A stretch of 15,950 nt of DNA from Chitinophagaceae bacterium (GTDB lineage Bacteria; Bacteroidota; Bacteroidia; Chitinophagales; Chitinophagaceae): positions 1-15,950 of the forward strand of contig CANKGM010000019.1 in assembly GCA_947481355.1 (NCBI GenBank), in the 5' to 3' direction. The notes beneath the pieces are model-generated. The model ran no database searches. It had not been told where the DNA came from and worked only from the letters and a program-made list of their open reading frames with translations. Positions 1-7,648 of this stretch are shown one piece after another; within the stretch, counting starts at the first letter, position 1, and each line of letters starts with the position of its first letter. The translations under genes and the position numbers were made by a program.

Positions 1-23
1 AAACGAAGTTGAGCTACTTCTAG

Positions 24-1058
24 TTATTCTGATTTTCTAAACCGATACGTAAAGCCTACTTGACTGTACCCAAGAGAGGTTTGGTAATTTGTCCTGCTAT
101 AACAGAAATCAAGTCGTTGTAGTTTAAGGGTGATTCCATAACTGAATCCTGTTAACCCATTGGATAAATTCTGTATTCTCAATTCCTTTCTTTTTAGAAA
201 ATTGTATCCCCCTGTTAATACAATTTTTTTCCCCAGCAAGATATCTGTAGCCAAGATGACATGACTAATCAATTTAGTTCCAAACCCACTCTTTTCAGTT
301 CGCCCATAATTAACTGTATTGAAAAAATTATCGTTGTACAGAATATCGAATTGATGGATATGCTGTGCAGTGAATGAAAATCGGATTGGTGCCTTTTCCA
401 ATTGCTTTGTGAATCCTATAGTCATATCAAATGGGATATCTTCCTGAATGCCGGCATAGGTAGTCAATTGAGTGCCCATATTTTTTGCAGAAAAACCAAG
501 CTGCATTAATTTTTCCTCGTTATAATAATTGAGTCCAACATCAGCTGCCAAAGCAGTGCTCTTGTACCCCCCATATCTAGAGTTAATAAACTTAAATGAC
601 AACCCATAATGCCATCGTGTACCATATTGCCGAGATGCAGTTAGTTGAACAACTTGGTCAAATGGATTAAACGTACCCAATATATTTCCAGCTGCGTCTG
701 TCTGATCCAAGGAGCCATAGCTAAGGTGATTAATAAACAATCCAAAAGTGGTATTGATTTTTTTTAGATGATGGACTCCTACAGCATTAAAAGCGGTTAT
801 TGTTGGAGCTAAAAACGTAAAATTTGTAGATAGGTTGCCATCATTCTTCTCTCTTAGTAAAGCAGGATTTTCATTAATCAGTCCTGGCTCACCTGAGAAG
901 CTTGAAACATTCTTTCCCCCTAATGCACCCGTAAGGGGATGCGAGGGTAAGCTCAAAAAATTATATACCGAACTTCCCCCAAGGGTTTGGCCATTAAGCA
1001 TAGTATGGGCTACACACAGAATGAATACGATTAACCAGGAATTAAGACGCATTAGCAT
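24..1058 (-). CDS. porQ: Type IX secretion system protein PorQ
   Basis: The 344-residue product has an N-terminal hydrophobic signal sequence (about residues 7-23, ending LNGQ). It is followed by the motif typical of PorQ, GGSSVYNFLSLPSHPLTGALGG (residues 27-48, with PorQ-like Gly, Tyr-x-Phe-Leu and Ala-Leu-Gly-Gly positions), then a long run of amphipathic beta strands ending in an aromatic strand (GFTYRF). In other Bacteroidota, PorQ is an outer-membrane barrel that works with PorU, PorV and PorZ in the attachment complex that cleaves T9SS cargo and links it to the cell surface. The length fits the family. Two ATGs lie close together (residues 1 and 3), so the start could be 6 nt further in. 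The gene lies downstream of lon on the same strand, but a predicted terminator ends only about 27 nt before its start, so it probably has its own promoter. I saw no perfect -7 box there. The family call is by motif recognition only. Confidence 0.85.
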   Translation of the reverse strand: MLMRLNSWLIVFILCVAHTMLNGQTLGGSSVYNFLSLPSHPLTGALGGKNVSSFSGEPGLINENPALLREKNDGNLSTNFTFLAPTITAFNAVGVHHLKKINTTFGLFINHLSYGSLDQTDAAGNILGTFNPFDQVVQLTASRQYGTRWHYGLSFKFINSRYGGYKSTALAADVGLNYYNEEKLMQLGFSAKNMGTQLTTYAGIQEDIPFDMTIGFTKQLEKAPIRFSFTAQHIHQFDILYNDNFFNTVNYGRTEKSGFGTKLISHVILATDILLGKKIVLTGGYNFLKRKELRIQNLSNGLTGFSYGITLKLQRLDFCYSRTNYQTSLGYSQVGFTYRFRKSE

Positions 1059-1084
1059 TCATTAAAATTAAGCTATGTATCCAT

Positions 1085-1112
1085 AAAAAAAATCCCCCAT
1101 GGAAATGGAGGA
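1085..1112 (-). terminator. Intrinsic terminator behind lon
   Basis: Read on the minus strand, UCCUCCAU and AUGGGGGA form an 8-bp stem with one G-U wobble around a 4-nt loop, followed directly by eight U. On the plus strand the arms are 1093-1100 and 1105-1112, and the A-run is 1085-1092. It lies about 90 nt downstream of the lon stop codon and just before porQ, so it should separate the two transcripts. Confidence 0.75.
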
Positions 1113-1202
1113 CGTTCTTTAACCATAAAACAATCAATATATGTAGCAAAATGCTGTAACAATAAACAGCTCTAGTATATAATTTGTTTATATGGTATTA
1201 AA

Positions 1203-3605
1203 TTAATTTAATGCGAGATCCAGTACTTGCTGCATGGTTTTGACATAATGGAATTTCACTCCTTTTATAAATTCGGGATTAATTTCAAGTACGTCCTTCT
1301 CATTTTGCCAACACAAAACGATTTCCTTCAAACCAGCACGTTTTGCTGCAAGAATTTTTTCCTTAATACCACCAACAGGCAATACTTGACCACGAAGGGT
1401 AATCTCACCTGTCATGGCCATAAAAGACTTAACCCTTTTGCCCGTAAAAGCAGAAGCAAGCGCTGTCATCATCGTAATACCTGCACTTGGTCCATCTTTT
1501 GGCACTGCCCCTTCTGGAACATGCACATGTACATTTTTCTTTTTAAATAGCTCAGGGTCTATGCCTACCTTTTTAGCGTTTGACTGAAGGTATGTATATG
1601 CTGTACTGGCGCTTTCTTTCATCACGGTTCCTAAGTTTCCAGTAAGCTGTAAATCTCCTTTACCATCACTGATGCTGGTTTCAATAAATAAAATATCACC
1701 ACCTACATAGGTCCATGCTAATCCTACTGCCACGCCTGGCATGTTAGCGATTTTATATAAGTCATTACTATATCTTGGCCTACCCAAAATCCTAATTACA
1801 TCTGGTTGAGTTAAGGTAGCCTTCACCTTTCCTTTTACTGCGACTACTTTTGCAAGGCTGCGCATGATACTAGCCAGTTGACGATCTAACTCCCTTACAC
1901 CACTTTCACGTGTATAATTTTCAATAATGAAAGTCATAACAGGAGTACTGACTTTAATATTGTGATCTTTCAGTCCATGTAATTCCTTTTGCTTAGGAAG
2001 CAAATGCTTTTGAGCAATCTTTTCTTTCTCTTCTACAGCGTATCCCGTAAGATCAATAATCTCAAGGCGATCACGCAACGCGGGCTGAATACTTTGAATA
2101 TCATTCGCTGTTGCAACAAATAACACTTTACTTAAATCATATTCAAGTTCAAGATAGTTATCGTAAAATGTATTGTTTTGTTCAGGATCGAGCACTTCAA
2201 GAAGTGCTGATGAAGGGTCTCCCCTCATATCTTTTCCCACTTTATCTATTTCATCTAATATTAAAACTGGATTAGACGATTTCACTTTTCGAATTGACTG
2301 AAGGATACGGCCAGGCATAGCGCCAATATAGGTCTTGCGATGACCTCTAATTTCACTTTCGTCATGCAATCCACCTAAGCTAAATCGAACATATTTTCTT
2401 CCTATAGCATTTGATATGCTTTTACCCAGTGATGTTTTACCTATACCTGGAGGACCAACGAAACAAAGAATCGGGCTTTTCATATCTCCCTTCAATTTCA
2501 ATACAGCAAGGTATTCTAGGATTCGTTCTTTGATTTTATGCATGCCATAATGATCGTTGTCCAATATTTTTTTGGCTTTTTTAAGATCATAACTATCCTG
2601 CGTGTATTCTTCCCATGGAAGATCAAGCATCAGATCAACATGATTATAAACAGTAGAATAATCCGGCGTACTCGGATGCATTCTTTCTAACTTTTCTATT
2701 TCTTTTTGAAAAAGTTCTTTTGCAGCTGCAGGCCACTTTTTCGTTTCGCCCTTTTTCTTCATATCTATAAGTTCCCTGTCAACAGTGTCTCCACCAAGTT
2801 CTTCTCTAATGCTCTTCAGTTGCTGCTGAAGAAAATATTCGCGTTGTTGTTTATCGAGTTCTGTTTTTGTTTTAGTAGTTACTTTATTTTTCAGTTCAGC
2901 AAACTGCAATTCATTCTGAAGCAACTTTAGTAACATTTCAGCTCTGGCCCGAATATCATTCATCTCCAGCAGTTTCTGCTTTTCCATTAATTCCCCGTTT
3001 AGGTTACTTCCTACGAAGTGAATGAGGAAAGCTGGATTTTCTATGTTGCGTAAAATAATGGAAGCTTCTGTTGGAATGTTGGGAGATAATTGAATGATTT
3101 GTCCAGCAAGGTCTTTAATGGAAGCAACTGACGCATCGAATGGTTGATCATCATTGATGATTTCATCTTCGAGTGTTTCAATTTCGCCTTTAAAATAGGG
3201 ATCTTCTGAGGTAATCATTTTTAGTGAAAATCTTCTTTTCCCTTGAAGGATTGCTGTAGTTCCTCCATCAGGCATTTTAATTAATTTGATGATTTTGGCA
3301 ACTGTACCAATATTCACCAAGTCTGCAATGCCTGGATCTTCTACATTGCTGTCTTTTTGTGCAAGCACCCCAACTAATTTGTCAGTTTTATACGACTCCG
3401 CAATGGCTTTTATGGATTTATCCCTACCCACTGTAATGGGTATCACGACTCCAGGGAATAGGACTGTATTTCGCAGTGGAAGCAAGGGTAATTCACTAGG
3501 AATAATGGTTTCATCTGCTCCATCACCCTCCCCTTCGTTTAGGGGAATAATGGGCATGAAATCCATTTCATCTTCCTGCTGCATATAATTCTTCATCAAA
3601 TCCAT
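1203..3605 (-). CDS. lon: ATP-dependent Lon protease (endopeptidase La)
   Basis: The 800-residue protein has the full LonA layout and close to the usual length (784 in E. coli). The N-terminal substrate-binding domain starts at LPLLPLRNTVLFPG (about residue 39) and reaches about 240. A charged coiled-coil linker follows to about 300. The AAA+ module has Walker A GPPGIGKT (384-391), Walker B VLILDEID (447-454) and a sensor Asn501. The C-terminal protease domain carries the Ser-Lys dyad: Ser707 in PKDGPSAG and Lys750 in GGIKEK. The 43-residue spacing between them equals that of E. coli Ser679/Lys722. Lon is a cytoplasmic hexamer that degrades misfolded and selected regulatory proteins. The start gives MDLMKNYM; in-frame ATGs at residues 4, 8 and 14 are possible alternatives because no Shine-Dalgarno is visible. 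I saw no CIRCE-type heat-shock operator upstream. All catalytic residues are intact. Confidence 0.97.
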   Translation of the reverse strand: MDLMKNYMQQEDEMDFMPIIPLNEGEGDGADETIIPSELPLLPLRNTVLFPGVVIPITVGRDKSIKAIAESYKTDKLVGVLAQKDSNVEDPGIADLVNIGTVAKIIKLIKMPDGGTTAILQGKRRFSLKMITSEDPYFKGEIETLEDEIINDDQPFDASVASIKDLAGQIIQLSPNIPTEASIILRNIENPAFLIHFVGSNLNGELMEKQKLLEMNDIRARAEMLLKLLQNELQFAELKNKVTTKTKTELDKQQREYFLQQQLKSIREELGGDTVDRELIDMKKKGETKKWPAAAKELFQKEIEKLERMHPSTPDYSTVYNHVDLMLDLPWEEYTQDSYDLKKAKKILDNDHYGMHKIKERILEYLAVLKLKGDMKSPILCFVGPPGIGKTSLGKSISNAIGRKYVRFSLGGLHDESEIRGHRKTYIGAMPGRILQSIRKVKSSNPVLILDEIDKVGKDMRGDPSSALLEVLDPEQNNTFYDNYLELEYDLSKVLFVATANDIQSIQPALRDRLEIIDLTGYAVEEKEKIAQKHLLPKQKELHGLKDHNIKVSTPVMTFIIENYTRESGVRELDRQLASIMRSLAKVVAVKGKVKATLTQPDVIRILGRPRYSNDLYKIANMPGVAVGLAWTYVGGDILFIETSISDGKGDLQLTGNLGTVMKESASTAYTYLQSNAKKVGIDPELFKKKNVHVHVPEGAVPKDGPSAGITMMTALASAFTGKRVKSFMAMTGEITLRGQVLPVGGIKEKILAAKRAGLKEIVLCWQNEKDVLEINPEFIKGVKFHYVKTMQQVLDLALN

Positions 3606-3693
3606 ATGATTTTTTTTACGTCAACTTGGCAGATTCATTATAAAATCAATGAAAATGCAGTGAACCCCTTATATATGTCAACTTTAATGCCAT

Positions 3694-3726
3694 AAAAAAA
3701 GGTCCAAGTTATTCACCAGGACCTTT
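3694..3726 (-). terminator. Intrinsic terminator behind the PorT-like gene
   Basis: A perfect 8-bp inverted repeat, AAAGGTCC (3698-3705) and GGACCTTT (3719-3726), encloses a 13-nt loop. On the minus strand it is followed by a run of seven U (plus-strand A-run 3694-3700). It begins about 20 nt past the stop codon of the upstream beta-barrel gene and should stop read-through into lon. Confidence 0.85.
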
Positions 3727-3746
3727 AAGTCATTTAGTTGAATTAT

Positions 3747-4331
3747 TTACAGTGTGAATCCCACCCCAGCCTGCAAAGATTGTGATCTCCATTTGTCTCG
3801 ATTATCGATATCATTTAGGTTAGATAACCCAACAACATACCTCGCATATACCCTAAATTTCAAGACATTGAGTTGTGCTCCAGCTAAAACAGATATGTCT
3901 CCTTTTTTAAAGGCATCAGTACCATTGGCAACCAGCGTTCTCGTTTGATTCATCAACACGCCAAATTGTGGTCCGGCATGAAAGGTAATGAATGGTATAG
4001 GTTTATACGCCAAGAGCACCGGAATACTTAGATAATGAAGCTTAATGTCAGAGACATTAGCAAGCGATACAGTACTATATAAAGATGAAAAAGAATTGCC
4101 TGCTCTCAGATTTGTTTCACTGAACAATACCTCGGGCGCTAATCCAAATTTTTTAGTGAACATCAATTCGGAAAAAATACCTGCATGGTAACCGAAATGA
4201 AAACCACTTTGGAATGACTTTCCAGAAGCGTCTGAAAGGTTTGCACCAACTTTTGCTCCGATATGAACTCCCTGTGCGCTGCCCGATGTAGCTAAGAAGA
4301 ATAAGACAATAATTGCGAATACGTTTTTCAT
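3747..4331 (-). CDS. PorT-family outer-membrane beta-barrel protein
   Basis: The 194-residue protein starts with a clear signal peptide (MKNVFAIIVLFFLATSGSA, predicted cleavage before Gln20). The mature part looks like the small eight-stranded barrel family annotated in Bacteroidota as outer membrane beta-barrel or PorT family (OMP_b-brl_2): GAKVGANLSD at 25-34, the strand KLHYLSIPVLLAYKP at 97-111, HAGPQFG at 118-124, and a final strand ending GVGFTL. These proteins sit in the outer membrane. For most the function is unknown, and the PorT name does not imply a role in type IX secretion here. Its own terminator follows directly, and about 90 nt separate it from the next gene upstream, so it may be a single-gene unit. 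I found no -7 box in front of it. Confidence 0.8.
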   Translation of the reverse strand: MKNVFAIIVLFFLATSGSAQGVHIGAKVGANLSDASGKSFQSGFHFGYHAGIFSELMFTKKFGLAPEVLFSETNLRAGNSFSSLYSTVSLANVSDIKLHYLSIPVLLAYKPIPFITFHAGPQFGVLMNQTRTLVANGTDAFKKGDISVLAGAQLNVLKFRVYARYVVGLSNLNDIDNRDKWRSQSLQAGVGFTL

Positions 4332-4423
4332 ATTTTACGATTTAGATTTAAATATTACGATACAAGATTAGTGTTATTTCGGGTTAAAAACGATGATCCG
4401 AACATTAAAGAAATGATAAAATA

Positions 4424-5479
4424 CTAAAAAGTTAATCCAACGCTCACATTAAAAATATGGCTTAGTTGATTTCCCGAAGTATTATTCAAGTAGTATCCTA
4501 AAAAATAGCCTGTAGAGAAAGATACGGCATCTTTAATGTAGGTGAGGTTTGCTGAAAGGGCTATGGTTTGAAGAGAGACCTGTGAAGTGGTTGAATTTGC
4601 ATTTGTTCGAAGGCGATATATTTTTCGTATGCGATCATCGTTGATTTCCCTCTCAGGCCTTTCGGGAATTTGCATTGTGGATTTTATTCCAAATGACTGC
4701 ATTCCTCCAATTACATTTACTTGAGGCACAAATGTCAACGCATCTTTCTTTGTAAAAATATGATCAAAAACAAATGAATGAGATAATCCAGCAATCAAGG
4801 ATAGATCATTTAGTGTAACCATTGATGTATCTGAAATCCACCGATAATTGCCATTCAATTTGATTGGAATAACAGAAATGTCTTTGTATTCTCCTTCTGC
4901 CCATCCAAATGCCAAAGATGGTCTAAGCCATTTTTTTCTACCTTGAACATAAGCATATACCTCATGTTCATATGGTGTAGAAACAGCAGACAACTTTTTT
5001 ATGTAATATGAATATGACACTCCATACATTATCTTTTTGTTTAGTTTATCAAAAGAAGGAGATAATGCTGTTTGATATAATGAAAACTGACCATCAATAG
5101 TCCTCATATAGGATGTTGCTGAAAGACCTAATCCTGTTTTATGATAATATGATATCGATGGTGATACAGCTATTCCGCTATTGCTATATTGCTGCGCATT
5201 GAAGGCATTGTTTTTTGTACTATATAATCTATTACTAACCGAAGTATAGAAGGAAAAGAAACTAACGGGTTTATTCATTGAATCCAATAAGGACCTTAAC
5301 TCAACCAACAAACTATCGTTTTTTAATGAGGATAATTCTGAGAACGTTGAAGCTGAATCAACATTCGATATATTAGATTGAGCAAATGAAAAACTCGATA
5401 AAAATATCGAGAATACGAAAATAAAGATGCGAGTACTAGTTGACTTTTTGTGCAAGTTCATCATAAAATCCAAATTCAT
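4424..5479 (-). CDS. Exported beta-barrel protein of unknown function
   Basis: I do not recognise the family. The 351-residue product has a strong signal peptide: basic HKKSTSTR, then a hydrophobic core, ending SFSFAQ with likely cleavage after Ala33. The mature protein starts with a Ser/Asn/Leu-rich stretch (35-70, possibly a short helical periplasmic segment). After that, aromatic alternating strands dominate to the last residue (VSVGLTF), as in outer-membrane barrels with a C-terminal aromatic residue. A charged loop (ERPEREINDDRIRKIYR, roughly 273-289) interrupts the strand pattern and could be an external loop. ATGs at residues 1, 6 and 7 are all possible. The one at residue 7 (position 5461) leaves a signal peptide of usual length, so the true start may lie 15-18 nt inside. 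The exported barrel character is seen in the sequence; any function would be a guess. Confidence 0.7.
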   Translation of the reverse strand: MNLDFMMNLHKKSTSTRIFIFVFSIFLSSFSFAQSNISNVDSASTFSELSSLKNDSLLVELRSLLDSMNKPVSFFSFYTSVSNRLYSTKNNAFNAQQYSNSGIAVSPSISYYHKTGLGLSATSYMRTIDGQFSLYQTALSPSFDKLNKKIMYGVSYSYYIKKLSAVSTPYEHEVYAYVQGRKKWLRPSLAFGWAEGEYKDISVIPIKLNGNYRWISDTSMVTLNDLSLIAGLSHSFVFDHIFTKKDALTFVPQVNVIGGMQSFGIKSTMQIPERPEREINDDRIRKIYRLRTNANSTTSQVSLQTIALSANLTYIKDAVSFSTGYFLGYYLNNTSGNQLSHIFNVSVGLTF

Positions 5480-5484
5480 TCAAC

Positions 5485-5510
5485 ATTCAATTTCAATCTT
5501 AGAATTGAAT
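5485..5510. repeat. Inverted repeat between two minus-strand genes
   Basis: ATTCAATT (5485-5492) and AATTGAAT (5503-5510) are perfect 8-bp complements around a 10-nt loop. The repeat lies 6 nt upstream of the unassigned barrel gene and about 47 nt past the stop of the metallophosphoesterase gene. No U-run follows on the minus strand, so it is a weak terminator at best. It could be an operator or a chance AT-rich repeat. Confidence 0.35.
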
Positions 5511-5556
5511 AAAGAACGAAAATAACTGCTATTTATTTAAACTCTATGTTAAAAAA

Positions 5557-6804
5557 TTAAGCAAGTTCTATCAGGGTAATTTCTGGAAGAATTCCAACAC
5601 GACCTGGATAGCCAAGAAAACCAAATCCCCTATTCACATATAATTTCTGGTGTTTGTTTTTATATACGCCTGCCCATTGTTTATACATGTATTGAACGGG
5701 GCTCCAACGAAACCCAGGAATTTCAACGCCGAACTGCATACCATGCGTATGGCCAGATAACATTAAATCTATGTCGCTGAAAGATTTGCAGACTTCAGCA
5801 TCCCAATGACTTGGATCGTGGCTCATCAATAATTTAAAAGGGTGGACTTCTGCGCCTGTATATGCTTTTTTAAGGTCCCCATATTTGCTAAAATTTCCTT
5901 TTGCACCCCAATTTTCAACTCCAATTAACGCAATGGTCTCATTATCTTTTTCAAGAACAACATGCTCATTCAACAATAGTCTCCAACCCATGTTTCGGTG
6001 AACGTCTTTTAATTTAGAAAGATTCTCTGCCTTTTTCCCGACGCTATCCCATTGTTTATAGTCACCATAGTCATGATTTCCGAGAATACTAAACACCCCC
6101 ATAGGAGCATTTAAGGCTGAAAAAACCGAAGCGAGTTCATCCATTTCACCTGCTTCATTATTAACCAAATCACCTGTGAATAAAATTAAATCAGGCTTTT
6201 GTTGCATGATTTTATGCACTCCTTTTTCAACAGCTTGTTTGTCCTGTAAGCTTCCAGAATGAATATCAGAAATATGAATAATTTTTAGCCCTCTAAATGC
6301 TGTAGGTAAGTTTTCAAAATGAAGTTTTACTTTTTCAAGTTGGTATTTATATTTGTTTCCAAAGCCATAGATCAACGTACCAAACAATCCAGAACCAATA
6401 CCCAATCCGAGCCAAGAAATAAACACCGATCTAGGTATACCGTTATTTGTCGTATTTTTTGATGAAGTAAATGCTGAGATAGCGGTTGTGCCACCCCATT
6501 GCAATATTCGTCTTAGATCATCCACCAAAAAGAAGAGGGCTGCAACTAATTTAGCGATGAAAAAACCGAGGATAATAGCAACAACATAATTTTTGACGAA
6601 AGAAGGAAGAGATTCATACTTCAGATAAGGTGAACTAACAAAAAAAAGAACTGCTAAAATAGTAAACGACCAGTACACTCCATAGATTAAGAACTTAGTC
6701 CTCGATGACAAATTTGACGTAACTAATTTGATGGATTGAAATACATAAAAGTCAACCAACAGCATAATCAAAATAAAAACCCAAGATCCTAACATTCTTT
6801 TCAT
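5557..6804 (-). CDS. Membrane-anchored metallophosphoesterase
   Basis: The 415-residue protein has an N-terminal membrane half with about four hydrophobic segments (roughly residues 6-28, 37-58, 70-95 and 125-148). A calcineurin-type metallophosphoesterase domain follows from about 172. The metal-binding motifs are complete: SDIH (Asp180, His182), GDLV (Asp212), GNHD (Asn243, His244), SHDP (His329) and GHTH (His352, His354). The layout resembles YkuE/YaeI-like enzymes, some of which cleave UDP-2,3-diacylglucosamine or other lipid-linked phosphates, but the substrate here cannot be read from the sequence. The catalytic domain should lie at the membrane surface; its side is not decided. It starts 2 nt after the stop of the FMN reductase gene, so the two are very likely co-transcribed and translationally coupled. 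Confidence 0.85.
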   Translation of the reverse strand: MKRMLGSWVFILIMLLVDFYVFQSIKLVTSNLSSRTKFLIYGVYWSFTILAVLFFVSSPYLKYESLPSFVKNYVVAIILGFFIAKLVAALFFLVDDLRRILQWGGTTAISAFTSSKNTTNNGIPRSVFISWLGLGIGSGLFGTLIYGFGNKYKYQLEKVKLHFENLPTAFRGLKIIHISDIHSGSLQDKQAVEKGVHKIMQQKPDLILFTGDLVNNEAGEMDELASVFSALNAPMGVFSILGNHDYGDYKQWDSVGKKAENLSKLKDVHRNMGWRLLLNEHVVLEKDNETIALIGVENWGAKGNFSKYGDLKKAYTGAEVHPFKLLMSHDPSHWDAEVCKSFSDIDLMLSGHTHGMQFGVEIPGFRWSPVQYMYKQWAGVYKNKHQKLYVNRGFGFLGYPGRVGILPEITLIELA

Positions 6805-6806
6805 AG

Positions 6807-7307
6807 TTAAAATTTTATAAACTCCTCAACCTGCTGTTCAATGGCTATTAATGTCTTTTCATCATTCAGTACAGCGCCTTCATCTATTAAATGGTGTACC
6901 AGAGAAATAGGTAGTCGATTGGGGTGAACAAATACATTCATATAATTCAAGCTCCCTGTTAAATGCTCCAAGCCTCTGATATTGCCACCCCTTCCTGTTG
7001 ACACCCCTGTAAGTAATGCTTTTTTTCCACTCCAACATTCCTTAATGGCACAAAGATCGATCATTGTCTTGAAAATACCCGGGTAACTTCCATTGTATTC
7101 AGGCATCAACAATATGAATTTTTGAGTGGGCATCAATACCCTTGTCTCGAATTCAATGAAAGATTCGGAGCGATAGTTTAAATCTAACCCAGAAAGTGTA
7201 TATAATTCAGCTTGAATTCCTTGTTTATGGAGTATTTGCTGGTATGATTCACCAATTTTAGCGGAGTTGCTTTCTAGTCGATTTGTCCCTGCAATGATTG
7301 TATACAT
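6807..7307 (-). CDS. NAD(P)H-dependent FMN reductase family protein
   Basis: This 166-residue flavodoxin-like protein has the hallmarks of the NADPH-dependent FMN reductase family: the phosphate-binding loop GTNRLESNS near the N-terminus (residues 7-15), MPEYNGSYPG at 68-77 (the YNGS.PG FMN contact), and a second loop GVSTGRGGNIRG at 101-112. Members are soluble dimers that reduce FMN, quinones, azo dyes or chromate with NAD(P)H; the physiological substrate is not predictable. At 166 residues it is slightly short for the family, but the core fold appears complete. It is the first gene of a two-gene unit with the metallophosphoesterase. Its upstream region is the 341-nt divergent spacer shared with parA. 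A near-match to the -7 element (AACCTTTG read on the minus strand, 7414-7421) lies about 107 nt upstream and is not convincing. Confidence 0.88.
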   Translation of the reverse strand: MYTIIAGTNRLESNSAKIGESYQQILHKQGIQAELYTLSGLDLNYRSESFIEFETRVLMPTQKFILLMPEYNGSYPGIFKTMIDLCAIKECWSGKKALLTGVSTGRGGNIRGLEHLTGSLNYMNVFVHPNRLPISLVHHLIDEGAVLNDEKTLIAIEQQVEEFIKF

Positions 7308-7391
7308 ACCTCTTTTCCCCTTTACTACACTAACATTATTTTAAGCATATTGTTCCCTTAAATGCAGCTGAAATCGTTATTTTTGCTATCC

Positions 7392-7438
7392 ATCCCTCAA
7401 TTCTTGAGAGGGACAAAGGTTAACTACCCATGAGGGAT
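7392..7438. repeat. Overlapping, mutually exclusive inverted repeats
   Basis: The arm 7392-7399 (ATCCCTCA) can pair perfectly with 7431-7438 (TGAGGGAT). Part of the same arm, 7393-7398 (TCCCTC), can instead pair with 7408-7413 (GAGGGA). The two structures compete, as in attenuator-like switches, but no reading frame or U-run supports an attenuator here. Confidence 0.4.
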
Positions 7439-7518
7439 TATTTCACTTGAGGCTATCAAGATGCGCTCGTTGAGGCAAAATTTGTTGAATTGAAAACGAC
7501 TTTTGGCGTTCATTATGA

Positions 7519-7526
7519 TACCTTTG
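7519..7526 (+). promoter_or_regulatory. Candidate -7 promoter element for parA
   Basis: TACCTTTG matches the Bacteroidota -7 consensus TAnnTTTG at all fixed positions, about 122 nt before the parA start. Upstream TTG triplets end at 7492 and 7505, giving spacings of 26 and 13 nt, outside the usual 17-23, so only the -7 part is supported. It predicts a leader of about 115 nt containing the palindrome at 7540-7549. Confidence 0.45.
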
Positions 7527-7539
7527 CGAGCATCAAGAT

Positions 7540-7549
7540 TGACTAGTCA
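7540..7549. promoter_or_regulatory. Perfect 10-bp palindrome in the parA leader, possible operator
   Basis: TGACTAGTCA is its own reverse complement and overlaps CAGCTG (7548-7553), another palindrome. It lies 14-23 nt past the end of the candidate -7 box, close to the expected transcription start, where a repressor could bind. The binding protein is unknown; chance cannot be excluded. Confidence 0.3.
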
Positions 7550-7648
7550 GCTGCAATTTCCCACTTTTTGTCTAGTGGTTTAGAATTGACACTGACCGAA
7601 ATAGGTACAACGATAAATATTTAATATTTTACAAAAAAGTAGAAGGCA

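Larger units (their letters stand above)
7308..7648. other. Structured gene-free region between FMN reductase and parA
   Basis: I see no gene in these 341 nt. The region holds several inverted and direct repeats: ATCCCTCA/TGAGGGAT (7392-7399, 7431-7438); the overlapping alternative TCCCTC/GAGGGA (7393-7398, 7408-7413); CTTGA/TCAAG (7446-7450, 7456-7460); direct repeats ATCAAGAT (7455-7462, 7532-7539) and TTGAGGC (7448-7454, 7470-7476); GCTCG/CGAGC pairing with GAT/ATC flanks (near 7460-7469 and 7526-7534); the palindrome TGACTAGTCA (7540-7549); and CCACT/AGTGG (7561-7565, 7574-7578). A -7 box lies at 7519-7526. It most likely carries control signals for the divergent units, possibly a small RNA or a partition site. 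Confidence 0.5.

Noticed and set aside
1227..3588. Plus-strand open frames inside lon (1227-1550, 2706-2930, 3286-3588)
   Set aside because: They lie opposite fully conserved Lon domains, have no recognisable motifs and no promoter signal.
7641..7646. AGAAGG as ribosome binding site of parA
   Set aside because: Only 2 nt separate it from the ATG, and no other gene in the window has a Shine-Dalgarno.
7308..7648. CRISPR array, tRNA or riboswitch in the repeat-rich spacer
   Set aside because: Repeats are 5-10 bp, irregularly spaced and not tandem; no cloverleaf or known riboswitch core is visible.
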